Shown: one piece after another, positions 12,856-24,200 of the stretch
Layout of the letters: the number at the start of each line of letters is the position of its first letter
Numbering within the stretch: position 1 is the stretch's first letter
Assembly: GCA_043228905.1 (NCBI GenBank)
Contig: JBHGNT010000018.1
Location: 5,270,001-5,334,000, forward strand
DNA: 64,000 nucleotides
Direction: 5' to 3'
From: Azolla caroliniana
Taxonomy: Eukaryota; Polypodiophyta
Translations under genes and position numbers: made by a program
Notes under the pieces: generated by a model
Databases searched by the model: none
The model's input: only the letters and a program-made list of their open reading frames with translations
What the model was told of the DNA's origin: nothing

Positions 12856-15853
12856 TCAGACGTTACGTAATGCAGCCAATCTTTCCTCCAGATCATCCAC
12901 TCCAGAACTGCAAAAATGAAAACTGTTTTGTATTAGGGCCCGTACCCTAGTGATAAGCCAAGTTTTTACCAAGCCATGCACCCAGGTTGATCAATTTCCA
13001 AATTGATCTTTTCACGACTCTTCTTTTGTTTGAAACGTTGCAGTAAACTGATGGGAGAAACTTTAACATGAGATTATTTTCTTGCAACATTTCTTTTTCT
13101 CTTCTCCCAATAGATTTGTTGTCTTTTGGAAACACTATATTTTACAATAGATTATTTTACAGATGTGAGATGTCATTTTTATATATGCAAGTGCATATGG
13201 TCCCTTGCAAAAACAAACACTTATAATCGGGCAAACAATGAATGACTCCGAAAGCCATCATCAATCTTTATGAGCATTTCAAGCGTTTACCTGCCGATGC
13301 CTTGAGCCCGTCTCTCAGCTATCTTCCCTTTTGGTGCAGATGAAAGCTACAAAATTATTTTTCAATTAGTTACTACTATTATGCTCCTGAGCATATTTCC
13401 AAGGATATAAAAGGAAAACTCGGCAATGCTACATATTCAAACACATTGTTTATACGTACTTGAGCAGCTATATCAATGCCTATTTCATCCAGAACCTGAA
13501 AATACAAAATTGAAATGTAAGGAAAACCTAAATGACAGTTTACATACGTCAAGCAGACAGAATAAAATGTTATACGATCCCATACCTGGTTGGTCAATTC
13601 TTCTGTCTCTTCTTCAGCTTCATCATTGTCCAAAGCATCATCAATGGAGTCAGACATCATCTCCGTCTGCATTGTAATGAAATAAATTGATCAATATTGT
13701 TCCCTCTCTCTCTCTATCTATATATATATATATATATATGATATACAATATGCACACAGATATATACTAATAACAGACATGTATATATAGCATACATGCA
13801 TCTATACAGTCACATATGTGGCCACCTCAATGTTATGTATCAGATTAAATGGGATGATAACTTATGTATGTGGCATGGAGAATAGATGCAGCAGAGAAAT
13901 GGTAAAAGCATACCGTCATGTCCATCTGGGCAGACTGTTTCTGGAATTCTTGCATAATCTTGGCTTGTTTTGCCGGTTCCATTTGCTACATGAAGCCAAT
14001 GACAAAAACACGAATCAAGAATAATAGACGGTATAATATGCTGAAATTAGAAAAATAAGAAACGGAAAAAACCTTGTTCATAGCAGCCATAGCTTTGCTA
14101 GCTCCTTTGATAGCCCCAGAAACAGCAGTATTTGCATACATTGCCTGAACAAAGAAAAGACACCAAGAGGCAAAAGAAAGCTGTAACATGTTGCTCTTAT
14201 GTGCCGTTTTATAATAAAACAAAATCTTGTTTATCTCAAAACTAATGTTTATTTTCCAAAAACCTGGGGAACCTCTTACAAATCGAATTTATAGCTTATT
14301 AGCTCATACCTGTGTATGTGTAGCAACACCACGCATTTGTGCACGGCTACCTTGCAATTTTTCTATTTGTTGTCTCAATCTAATGAGTTGCCTCGCCAAA
14401 ATTTTGGTGGCTGCCTGTGTGGTACACAAGAAATAATTGGATAATAGAAATCTCTTACCTATACATGTCGACGATAACTATATGATAGCAAAACACTCAA
14501 GCACAAGGATAACACATCGTACTTGAAGTACGCTTGCTCAAGATCAGGAAGCTATTTTTAATTAGGTATATAACCAGTTATCAATTTAAATATGTCCATT
14601 AGATTCATGATACATCACAATTGTTTTTTTACATGCATATATTTATGTATACATAAATGGTTATACACTTGAACACAACGGTCTATAACCTTCCCTCATT
14701 GCATGTAGACTTATAAATTAATTTAAAAAGAAATTCGGGTTCATGAGAAAGAAACCTCATTTCCTGTCTTTGCAGTCTTCTTAATCTCCGCAACCAGCTT
14801 CTTTTCCTGGTTTACCACATTTCGTACAAAAGTTTAATCAAGCAACGTCAATTTGAATGTGGAGAGGTGTCCATCATATCTAAAAGAAACTTGGAGTGGA
14901 AGTATTTGGTCATACCTCTACTTGCAAAGCTCCAATTTCTCTCTCAATTCCTATGCAAAACCATGTGGTCTTTGTTTTTATTCTGAAAGAAAGAAAGAAC
15001 AGGTGCACACACGCGCACACACATATATACATACGCACTTTATATACAGCTCATCCACCAATTTTGTTGTATACAGGTACGAATGTTCATCTCTAGACAT
15101 ATTTCTACATAGCAGATGCATATTTTTGGAATAGGTACAGTACAGAACGATCCTACCAGATAGACACTACCATATTTAAAAATTTCACGACGAGTAAGGA
15201 AAGACTAAGAAAAACATTATATTTCTTACGCAAAACAAAACAAGCATACCCTGCATGCATGTGAAAAAAAGTCCCATACAGTTTCAGAAAGTTCTGCATA
15301 CATAAATCTATAGAGGTTTACAATGTTCTAGGCATATTCCTTGAAAATTCAATGTTTCCAGACAAGACAGATCAATATGCACCAAATTTAGATTTTTAGA
15401 CATATACCTCATTAAAGAACAATTTTATCTGTTACTAAGCAATGTTTCATGGCGCTATCAAGAAAAATTACAAAGAAGTACAATTCGTGTCTATATACGG
15501 AAAACGAGTTCAAACCTCGAGTAGCAACTGCCGTTTCTCTCTTACTGGTTCGCAAAGCATCTGCGAACGCCAGAGCAATGATTAAATACTACATACATCT
15601 GTGTGATCTTTCTTGTTCATGTATGTCATAAACCCCAAAGTTGAGCAAAAGAGGAAGGGAAAGAAAAAAAAAAGCAATCTTCCAAAGAAGAATAGAAATG
15701 GAAAGGTGAGATGTTATCTCTACACAACAAGATCCTAATCAGAAGAAGAAGAAGAAGAAATCATTGAATTAGAAGAAACCCTAACTATGCCTACCCGAAG
15801 AGGAAGAAGGAAGGCGTACCTTTGGCAGTGGGTTTCTTTCGGAAGAGATTCAT
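12856..15853 (-). CDS. VPS2: ESCRT-III subunit VPS2 (VPS2.2/2.3, CHMP2 type)
   Basis: ESCRT-III subunits polymerise on endosomal membranes and, with VPS4, drive inward budding and scission. Eleven GT-AG exons close in phase (639 nt, 212 aa): 15853-15820, 15560-15516, 14950-14916, 14806-14756, 14414-14310, 14144-14073, 13985-13914, 13666-13586, 13495-13460, 13346-13291 and 12907-12856. The start MNLFRKKPTAKDALRTSKR, with GIEREI, LVAEIKKTAKTGNE, MKGATKAM-like and DEAEEETEELTNQ segments, matches the plant VPS2.2/2.3 branch rather than VPS2.1. The basic N-terminal helices and acidic helix 5 are normal for the family. The last exon ends DDLEERLAALRNV, a MIM1-type tail that binds VPS4 MIT domains. 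The length is usual. Every exon is supported by similarity and phase. Confidence 0.95.
13690..13742. repeat. TC/TA microsatellite in VPS2 intron 7
   Basis: (TC)n runs into (TA)n within the intron between exons at 13914 and 13666. Confidence 0.8.
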
Positions 15854-15871
15854 GACGGCGTTTGATAGAAG

Positions 15872-16075
15872 ATATATATATATATATATACAGGCGATGG
15901 AAGAAAAGAAGAGATGATGATGATGATGATAGACACAGACAAGACAGACAGGCAGCAGAAGGAGGAGGAGGAGAAGAAGAAGAAGAAGAAGAAGAAGAAG
16001 AAGAAGACTTTAGAGACTTTTTTTTGTGGGAGGAAGGCTTCTCCACAAAAATGACCGTTAGTTTGAAACCATAGA

Positions 16076-16111
<36 letters not shown>
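15872..16111. repeat. TA, GAT, GAA and TC tracts in VPS2 leader/promoter
   Basis: A cluster of simple repeats lies just upstream of the VPS2 start codon: (AT)n at 15872-15890, (GAT)n near 15912-15930, (GGA)n/(GAA)n at 15961-16007 and (TC)n at 16079-16111. The Glu- or Ser-rich open frames across it are artefacts of the repeats. Confidence 0.85.
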
Positions 16112-16113
<2 letters not shown>

Positions 16114-16171
16114 GTCAATATTGGCCTCATTGTGGACGCTAAAAATTACATATCTATCTATCTCTCACTTT

Positions 16172-16475
16172 GACCGGATCTTATAGAGAGTCCGTCTTGA
16201 CCGGATCGGATACAGGGTCCCCTCTCTTGACCAGATCAGATACAAGAACCCCCCTTGACCTTGATCGGATCAGCGACAGGGTCCCCTCTCTTGACCAAAT
16301 CAAATACAGAACCCCCCTTGACCATGATCGGATTGGCTACAGGGTCCCCTCTCTTGACCAGATCAGATACAAAACCCCCCTTGACCTTGATCGGATCGGC
16401 TACAAGGTCCCCTCTCTTGACCAGATCAGATACAGGTCCCCCCTTGACCTTGACCGCATTGGATAGAAGGTCCCT
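16172..16475. repeat. 63-bp minisatellite upstream of VPS2
   Basis: Units starting GATCGG or GACCGG occur at 16199, 16263, 16326, 16389 and 16452, at spacings of 64, 63, 63 and 63 bp, with a partial unit at 16172. Each contains a GGTCCC(CT)CTCTTGACCA-like core. Because the period is 21 codons, several frames stay open on both strands, giving repetitive translations. Confidence 0.9.
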
Positions 16476-16504
16476 CTTCACCACAAACCACCCCACCACA
16501 CACC

Positions 16505-17590
16505 CGTAAACATCCTCTCCCACATCGAAGCAAGTGTGACTTGACCTGTATGGAAGCGATGGTTCGGATTGCAGCCAAGGAGATATAGGCTCTAACACAC
16601 ATATTGATGCGTGTCGTTTTTCCTTGTTCGGCATAGAATATGGTCTCGTAGCTAAGTGCAACATTTGTTGTATAATGTGTGAAGCATGAGCCTCCACATA
16701 AAACCAGCTTTCTTGAAAAAAAACTGAGTTTAACCTCTGTTGAGTACTTCCATACAAATTTTGAACCAACAACCTTGATAAATAAGGCGGTTGTATGATG
16801 AGTTATAACCATTGTTGACATAGTTTTCCTAGTCTCTAAAGACCCATACAACAAGATGCCCCAAATGTTACGGGCATGACCATAAATTATCTCGTAGTAA
16901 GATTGTACCATATTATTCTATACACATGCATAAAGTGTGAGGGTTAAACGAGAGTGTAAAAAAGGGAGGATTACTTTTAATACTAGGGATCAAGACGGAC
17001 TCGAGCCTTGATCGGCATCCCATACCACTGTCGCGGAATCGAGTCATACCTAGTGTTGTCACGCTCGCTACAAGAGTTGATCACCACAATATCAGAGTCT
17101 CAACGTAGACGATAATGTGTCAAATGAGGATAGATAGGCCTCATATTTATAGCCAAACCTAAGGCCCCCAGGCAAGGAAGTTCACGCTTAGCCTTAATGG
17201 GTTATCTCAAATCCTGGGATTAAAAGTAATCCTCCCTTCTTTACACTCTCGTTTAACCCTCGCACTTTATCCACGTGTATAGAATACTATGGTACAATCT
17301 TATCACGGGATAATTTATGGTCATGCCCATAACACTAGAGGGGGATCAATGCCAAATTGTTTGTAAGACTCAGTCTGTGTCAAAGGAAGTTCTACATGTC
17401 ATGATACATTGGCATTGCAAAAACACCTCATTTGTAGAGGAATATATCGATGCATCATGAAGCAAATGTGTTGTATCCCATTTTCCAACCATTTCCCCAT
17501 ATCTTGCATTAAACCAAAACACAATTTTTTGCTTTTGTGTGTCTTTTGGATCTTTTTGCTTGTTTCCCATGCAATTCTAGAAAGTCAATG
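16505..17590 (-). repeat. dispersed repeat R1, copy a (interrupted)
   Basis: Read on the minus strand, this matches the plus-strand copies at 47430-47930 and 48290-48730. Shared landmarks are AAAAAGATCCAAAAGACACA, TTCATGATGC, CAATGTATCATGACATG, GTGGAGGCTCATGCTTCACA and ATCGCTTCCATAC. The copy is split by extra sequence that includes the inverted-arm element at 16866-17334. The copies look like decayed coding DNA, but no domain was recognised. Confidence 0.65.
16866..17334 (-). mobile_element. LTR-like element with 124-bp inverted arms
   Basis: The unit is 469 bp, starting TGTTACGGGC and ending GCCCATAACA. Arms at 16866-16990 and 17211-17334 are close inverted copies, about 124 bp each. In minus orientation it carries TATAAATATGAGG, also present at a similar offset in the 471-bp LTR of the chromovirus at 38598-45702, and both share TGTTA...TAACA termini. 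It may be a solo LTR of a related retrotransposon, but inverted arms are not a normal LTR feature and fit a foldback element or MITE better. The flanking pentamers CCAAA and CTAGA do not match cleanly. Confidence 0.55.
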
Positions 17591-17752
17591 AGAAGGACTT
17601 TGTTTACCCTTAAAGCATGCTCAACAATCAATGGCCACGACCTCAATGGGAACATATCCCATTAATCCACGCTTAGAATATAAGTTCTGATGATTACAAA
17701 TATTATGTTATAACTTAGAACAGGGAGTCTCTACCGAAAAGCAGAGTTAGAG

Positions 17753-17830
17753 GGATGTAGCTCAATTGGTAAGGTTGCCTAGTAAAGACCACGAAGTCAT
17801 GGGTCAACCCTTACATGTTGTAGTTGCTCT
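17753..17830 (+). repeat. tRNA-like sequence, possible SINE head
   Basis: GGGATGTAGCTCAATTGG resembles a tRNA 5' end with an A box. GGGTCAACCC about 40 bases later resembles a degenerate B box. The acceptor and anticodon stems do not pair well, so it is not called as a functional tRNA. No SINE tail was identified. Confidence 0.3.
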
Positions 17831-18439
17831 CTAGAAAATTAAGAGATATGTATGTAGTAATAAAGAGTTGAGAAAATTGGGTTTCGAGCCCAAGATGTAG
17901 TGGTAGTAGTATAAAAACTTACCACTAGGGTAAGGTAATTACAATTTAAAAACGGAGACAAAGATTATTAGATAGTTTTTAGCATCCATAGAGAGACCAT
18001 TATTGACCCATCAAACCTAAGTATTCAAGTTTTCTTGATATGTGTTTCCTTCTAAGAAAGGATATTTATACTTCGAAGCACAAAGTCTCGATGTATGAAT
18101 AAAGCATACACATATAAGCTCACCCTTCGAAGTGCTTTTTAATGTGACACTCAAGTCATCACCCCCCTCTTGATATGGCATTGTAGCTTTCACGTTTTGG
18201 ACTATATCCTAAGCATATAAAAAGCAAGTGATATTCAATGTCTAACTTGTGCGATTGAGTGTGGAGTGTGAGGGCTCTACAAGAGTCAATACATATTTCA
18301 ATAAGGAGATAAGGTTGAATATTATCATATTTGATAGATTTTGATGCAAAAATGCAACTTCAATACCTAGCTTGTATGATTGGTGTGAAGGAGTATGAGG
18401 GCTCTATGAGAGTCAATACACATGTCAATAATGAGACAA

Positions 18440-18720
18440 AGTTAAATATGATCAATATGCATCCTTGCGTTATATTGAACCCAACATTCAAGGTTGAAGT
18501 TTGCAATGTAATATTCTAATTTTGACCTTTTAGCATTTTCCCACTTATTCATTAGTGGTTCAATTAACTTTCCTTGATAACTACATATTTCGTGACATGA
18601 AATCTCTAGAAGTTCTTCCATATCCCATCTTTTGAACCATTTATTGATGTCAACTACCCAACCCAATGAGAGAATTTTGTTCTTGTGATTCTTTTATAGT
18701 TTATGTCCAACATTCCTAGA
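18440..18720 (-). repeat. dispersed repeat R2, copy a
   Basis: The minus strand matches the plus strand at 36420-36700: GTTGGGTAGTTGACATCAAT, TTAATTGAACCAC and AAATTAGAATATTACATTGC are shared. Both translate in part as KLEYYIAN, but stops and frame changes are present. Family unknown. Confidence 0.6.
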
Positions 18721-19321
18721 AAAAGGTGATAATCTATTATTTGGCATATTCTTGACTTTCATAATGTATCTATATACTCTATATAGTCTCAAATCTCTAT
18801 AGGTAAGTGAGTGCGAGAGAGAGGGAGAGGGAGACTTAAGTTTGTGCTCTAGGGAGATCCAAATGAGGAAGAAACCCTTACAATAAGTGTATAGTTTCAC
18901 CTATATAGTTCTTCCTTGTTAAGCGATGTTACTATTGTGTTCCTTTCATACTTGGTAAGGTATAAAGGTTTAGATATATTGCCATAATACCCCATTCAAA
19001 TGTTTGACCTCATGAACGAACTAAAGCAACATTGGAATAACACTAAATTCTTGTGCACCATGGATGAAGAGGAACCTCATCTCTGCCCCACATCCACATG
19101 CGGACTATCATAGATACCCAACTAACTCCAAGCTTTTTCTATTTCTATGAGAAGCATGAAGGGGTGATTGAAGCTCACAGGATAGCCCACAAACTCCACT
19201 CATGGATGTGGACCATCATTCCATCAATGGAAATGATTGGATGTCTAAACAGTGAGTGCTCCCCACTCACGGCATGTTGTGCAAAGCATTAGGCACAAAT
19301 GGCAATCTCCCACCCCATTCC

Positions 19322-19810
19322 ATGAGTATGAAAATTGTAACATGGAACGTGCAAGGGCTCAGGAGTCGACTAGGCCAGCAAAACAGATGGAAACTGAGAA
19401 GAGATCTTGAGAAATATATATTAGGGGGTGTTGCTGACATCATCATGTTGCAGGAACACCACCTTGATAGTACACTTTCAAAGGAAGTCAGAGATCTTTT
19501 ACCAGGATCATGGCGAACAATTTGGGAGCCAGCAATAGGGGAGGATGGAAATCATGGTGGTATTTGCACTTTGATTCAAGAACATCTAGCCTAAGGTTTA
19601 ATACACCAAGAATCATTGATACCTGGAAGGGCACATTTTTGCACGTTGGTCATCCAAGGGCAACATTGGAATTTCATGAATGTTTATGCTCCAAATAACG
19701 GCACAAAACGGGGGCAACATTCTAGGAGCACATTCGCCAACAAGTAGCGGGTGCGGAGGAGTGGTGCATTGGAGGGGATTTTAATATGATTGAATCCATT
19801 CATGATAGCA
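19322..19810 (+). pseudogene. LINE ORF2 endonuclease fragment
   Basis: This is an apurinic-type endonuclease domain of a non-LTR retrotransposon. The frame from ATG 19322 reads MKIVTWNVQGLRS and ADIIMLQEHHLD, holding the catalytic Asn and Glu motifs, up to a stop near 19594. Downstream, WNFMNVYAPNN and EEWCIGGDFNMIES continue the domain in other frames, so frameshifts have broken it. No reverse transcriptase follows. It is a truncated remnant. Confidence 0.75.
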
Positions 19811-21251
19811 TCAAAGGTCATTGTATCCTTGGACCATAGCATCAAAGGTCAAATGTTTGGTGAATAGTAAACAAGCATCAAGAAGTATATGAATTGGCTC
19901 AGACTCTTTTTCCCAATATTTGCACTAATATCTCCTAATGCAGTAGGACACTCATCAAGTATTGGTATGAATACAAGGCATGTATGCTTTTTCAAGAGTA
20001 TTTGATGTGTGAGGACAATTCCTCAATCCATAAACAAGAGTTGGCTCCTAAATCCAAGAGAGTAGATGCAAGAACTTGGTGACACCTAGTTGTACAAAGC
20101 TTATCGTGTGTTTTGAAAATCCTTCTAACCCAATTAGGTGAAAGACAATAAGTTCTAGGCACATGCTCTTTATATCTTCGATTGTCCAACCAAATGGCTC
20201 CAATTTTGGCTAAAACTTAAGACTTATTCATTTAACTCTTTTGGTAGGTTATAAAATTCAAACCTATTTGAATGGGCATGACTAGAGAACTATAATTGAG
20301 TTTATCATTATCGCTTACTTTATTTACTTGACTTTGTGGTTAGTTTTTTGACCATTGACTATTGGGTCATGGGCCACCACAATAAAAAAAAAGATAGTTT
20401 GCTCAGTCATTACTTTTCCACTTTAGTCGAGGCCCATCAATTACATGTTACATCCATCCATATTGGAGTAGGGCTCCCGTTGGGAATAGATGATGCACAA
20501 CTCCATGAGAGGGGTACTTCGGTTTATGCATACATTTTCATCAATTTCTTGTCTAATGCCAAAGTGGTGGTACCTACCTCTACAAACCCATATCAAGAGA
20601 GAGATTGATTGCACTTCTTTCCATATTGCTTGGCATTTTTCAACCCTTTCTCTTAATTTTTCACCATCTCATTTAATGTTTTAATTTGATTGATCTCTAG
20701 AATCTCAGTGTTCCTTGTCACCCAATTCTGTATAGAAGATAGCTTCCAATTTCAGGATCACTATCAACTACCAGGAATCCAAATTTTCAGGCCAAGGAAA
20801 ATAATATGGAAGTGCTCTATCTTCATTTCAGGATCACTATCAACATTTTCTTCTTCCTGTTTGCATATTTTTGTTGCGAACTTCTATGGTTTTACTAAGT
20901 TTATCAGCAACACTTTTTAAGGACACCTTATTACAGGCACATATATAATCGATTTAAGTTATTAATTACAATAGCTTGAGAAGCAAAAACATTGGGATGC
21001 AATCACTATGTTTTTCTAGGTTAAGACCAAAAAATGTGCTTTTTCGAATACAGAAGCCATAAGCTTTCTGAGGTACACGGGACTTTCTGAGACAATCTTC
21101 GATAACATTGAACATTTTGTCCTTGGTCATTAGACAGGACCAGGAATTACTGTACAAAAATGTGCCTCTGGATTCTTTGCTGAGAAAGCAGAGCAGTACG
21201 CTGTTTTTGTCAACTAGAATTATCACACAGAAGGCAATGACACAAATCATT
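19811..21251. other. no gene recognised; 3' flank of RING gene
   Basis: No supported coding frame. The part just left of 21252 is expected to be the 3' UTR of the RING gene. A duplicated TTTCAGGATCACTATCAAC phrase occurs near 20753 and 20827. Confidence 0.4.
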
Positions 21252-24200
21252 CTATACCCACGGGGTACCAGTACCAATCCTATAGTCATTGTTTCCATGT
21301 GATCTGTACCAAGAAGTGGTATGAGGAGCATAGCCAGCACCAAACCTGCGATCTGAGAGATCATAACTGTAATCCTGTCCAGAAACACGAGTATACCTGC
21401 GATCTAACAAATCATAATTGTAGTCCTGTTCAGAAACACGCGGAGCTCGCAACCTTCCTGCATCATGGGCATTGTCTGGAAGCAAATATCGTGTGTCTCG
21501 AAATCTGTGTGCCCTTGACTGTTGTTGCACCATACGATCCTGCCAATTCAACTCTGGGACAAAATGCATCTCTGATCGATTCAAGGCAATTCCTGTATTA
21601 CCTATCCCTCTCATAGAATGCCTATGAAAGGGAAAAGGATCTCCACTAATGGTCCTATATGTAGACCCTTCTAGTAAGTGTGAATCATTGGGTTCTACAT
21701 TTTGAAATTGTACTCTGTAACAATATTCACCATCATCATCACTGACAAAGAAAACAGAGAAAAACAAAAATATATTCATTTTTACCTGGATATCGCAGGT
21801 TGTGCCGCATACAAGGAATCCATATCAGATGATGCTTGTGGCCTTGCAGTTTCATTTGACGTGGCAATCCATGGCCTCAGCTCTGGAGATGTAATTGGCT
21901 CAGGATTAACTAACATGACCTGTTCTCCAGAGATGAGCCAGGGCATCCTGTATTGCTGCCTATCGTGTGTTTCCATGTATGGATCTGAATTAAACAATTA
22001 GATGAGCATATTAGAATCGGACATAACAAACCTGCACAAATTTGCAAAAGGTCCAGACTACTGAATTACTTGTTGAATAGTTATTTTCCCTGCAAAGACC
22101 ACAATCATTGGTATTTTAGATACGATTTCACATAACAAAGAGGTTTCATCCGCTCTAAATAAAATTATATTTCTCACTCACCCATATGAAAGTGGTAATT
22201 GTCTATGTGAACCCTGCCTGAAGGTCTGTCCGAACTGCTTAACATAAACAAATAAATCAGTGACATCTTGTAGTAATGGATAATCTGATGGTTGTCATCA
22301 ACTGACAAAACTATTCCATCATTATTGAAAATAAATGACGCTGTCACTGAGAACAGCCACAGAAAGAGTCACAAAGGAGTCCTATTGGTATCTCATTTTG
22401 GACGCTTAACTTAGCCAAGATATTTTCTATCCTTATGCTAAATAACTCTCTCAGATGCTATGGTCCACTGCCCCCACAACCAACGTCTCCAACCAGTAAT
22501 ATTATCCGTCACATCAATATGATAACAAGATTTTGATCATAAAGAATAGACACTTGGAAATGTTTGCTATGCATCTAAGAAATGACATGAACTTCGCTAA
22601 GAGATTGTGAAAACAATCCCTCACATGTAAATTACAAAACCAGAATTGCCATGAATACATGAAGTCAATCCAATGAGAATTTAGGAAATCCATACACAAA
22701 ATATCAGAAAGCATATGTAATATTAACACAAAATCCATACTCAAAATACCAGAAAGCATATGTAAACTTAACACACAATCCATACACAAGATACCAGAAG
22801 CATATGTAATGTTAACCTGAGACTGGGATGCTTTCCAGCCGTTAACTTTACATTGTAACCTTGTAAGTGAGCTAGATGCAGCTATAGGAACATCTGAATG
22901 GACATAACTAAGCAGCTAACATGCTAATCTAATTTCACTTTTTATAATTTAGTTTTGTCGTACTTCATAGTTAAGTAAATTGGAGTAAAAGATTGTGATA
23001 CAATAAGGAGATAAAGAGTGCCATAGACATACCCTGCCATCAATCACATTATGTTGTATTCCACTATAGTTGTCAGGATCTGAAAGAGAATTTCTCATAA
23101 GTTGTGATTGCAAGAAACAGCCGCCAGAATATAACCATTGTCCTCCCTCTACTTGTCGGCAATTTGGGCACTGCATTGCTCCTTTAGCATTGAAAGCAGA
23201 ACCAATACAGTCTGAAAATAGAAAAGAACTACACTGGAATCAACATATAAATGGAATGAAAAATATATCAAAACTGTTTCTAATAGCTGATATACGAGAG
23301 AGGAGTATGTTCTGGTTGCAAGGATAAATCAAGAAACTCCTATCATCCATAAATAGCATAAATCTACTTATGGATGTTAGTTTTAAAAATAGTCATAGGA
23401 AATTTAAATAAATATGACTGAAATGGAGTGAAAAATAGTTTTTCTGTCCTGCCTTCAAGCAGAAGAAACATGCCAAATGACACTGATTCCGCTCAATATA
23501 TATATGCTCTGGCATTCAAGGGTCACTAGCTCTCGTTGTCATTTCCTTAACGCTTTCAATCTCAAAAAATAGTGGAACTTGAATACGTTCATCTAGATCT
23601 ATGTGCATGATGAAGACCAAGAACATTGTTCTCCTCTCAATTAAGACATAAAGCATAGAAGGTATCAAACAGTATATCTTGCAAGCTCTCTCATAAAATA
23701 TTTATGCATTACAAGTCCTGATGAATTTGTGAGTGTCTGGAGTAGTCATCAGTAGTTAACATAATGCATTACATGAATGCTGAAATGAATGATACTAACT
23801 TTCCTAATACAGTGATTTCTACGGTCAGAGATTTCCCTCATAGTTCTGGTTCTTGACCTATGAGCCACAAGCCAGGGATCCACTTATGTACCCTTTGTTT
23901 CCATAAAAAAAGATGAATAAAGAACAAGTATTTGGTAAAAATAATAATAATACTACAATCCTCTCAGCAAATGCAAATATGAATGAGACATCGTTCTTTA
24001 TTGTCTGCAGCACAGTTACATATTCAATATAAAATAATAATTAATATGGATATGGATACTCCCTTGTCCAGTTGTTCTGAAATGGAGTGCATCTCAACAC
24101 GATCTTTGTGAAGAGTCTTTCTTGAAGTGATCCAAGCCTCTCTTCTGTAGAGTTGCAATAGGTCGTGCAGCAATGCTTTGATCAATCGTGTCTTACACGA

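Noticed and set aside
15735-16130. Poly-Ser and poly-Glu open frames upstream of VPS2
   Set aside because: They are produced by GAA and TC microsatellites and overlap VPS2 exon 1 and its leader.
16170-16911. Repetitive open frames of up to 178 aa
   Set aside because: They run through the 63-bp minisatellite, whose period of 21 codons keeps frames open, and through repeat R1.
17753-17830. Functional tRNA gene
   Set aside because: A-box and B-box likeness is present but the stems do not pair and the acceptor end is absent.
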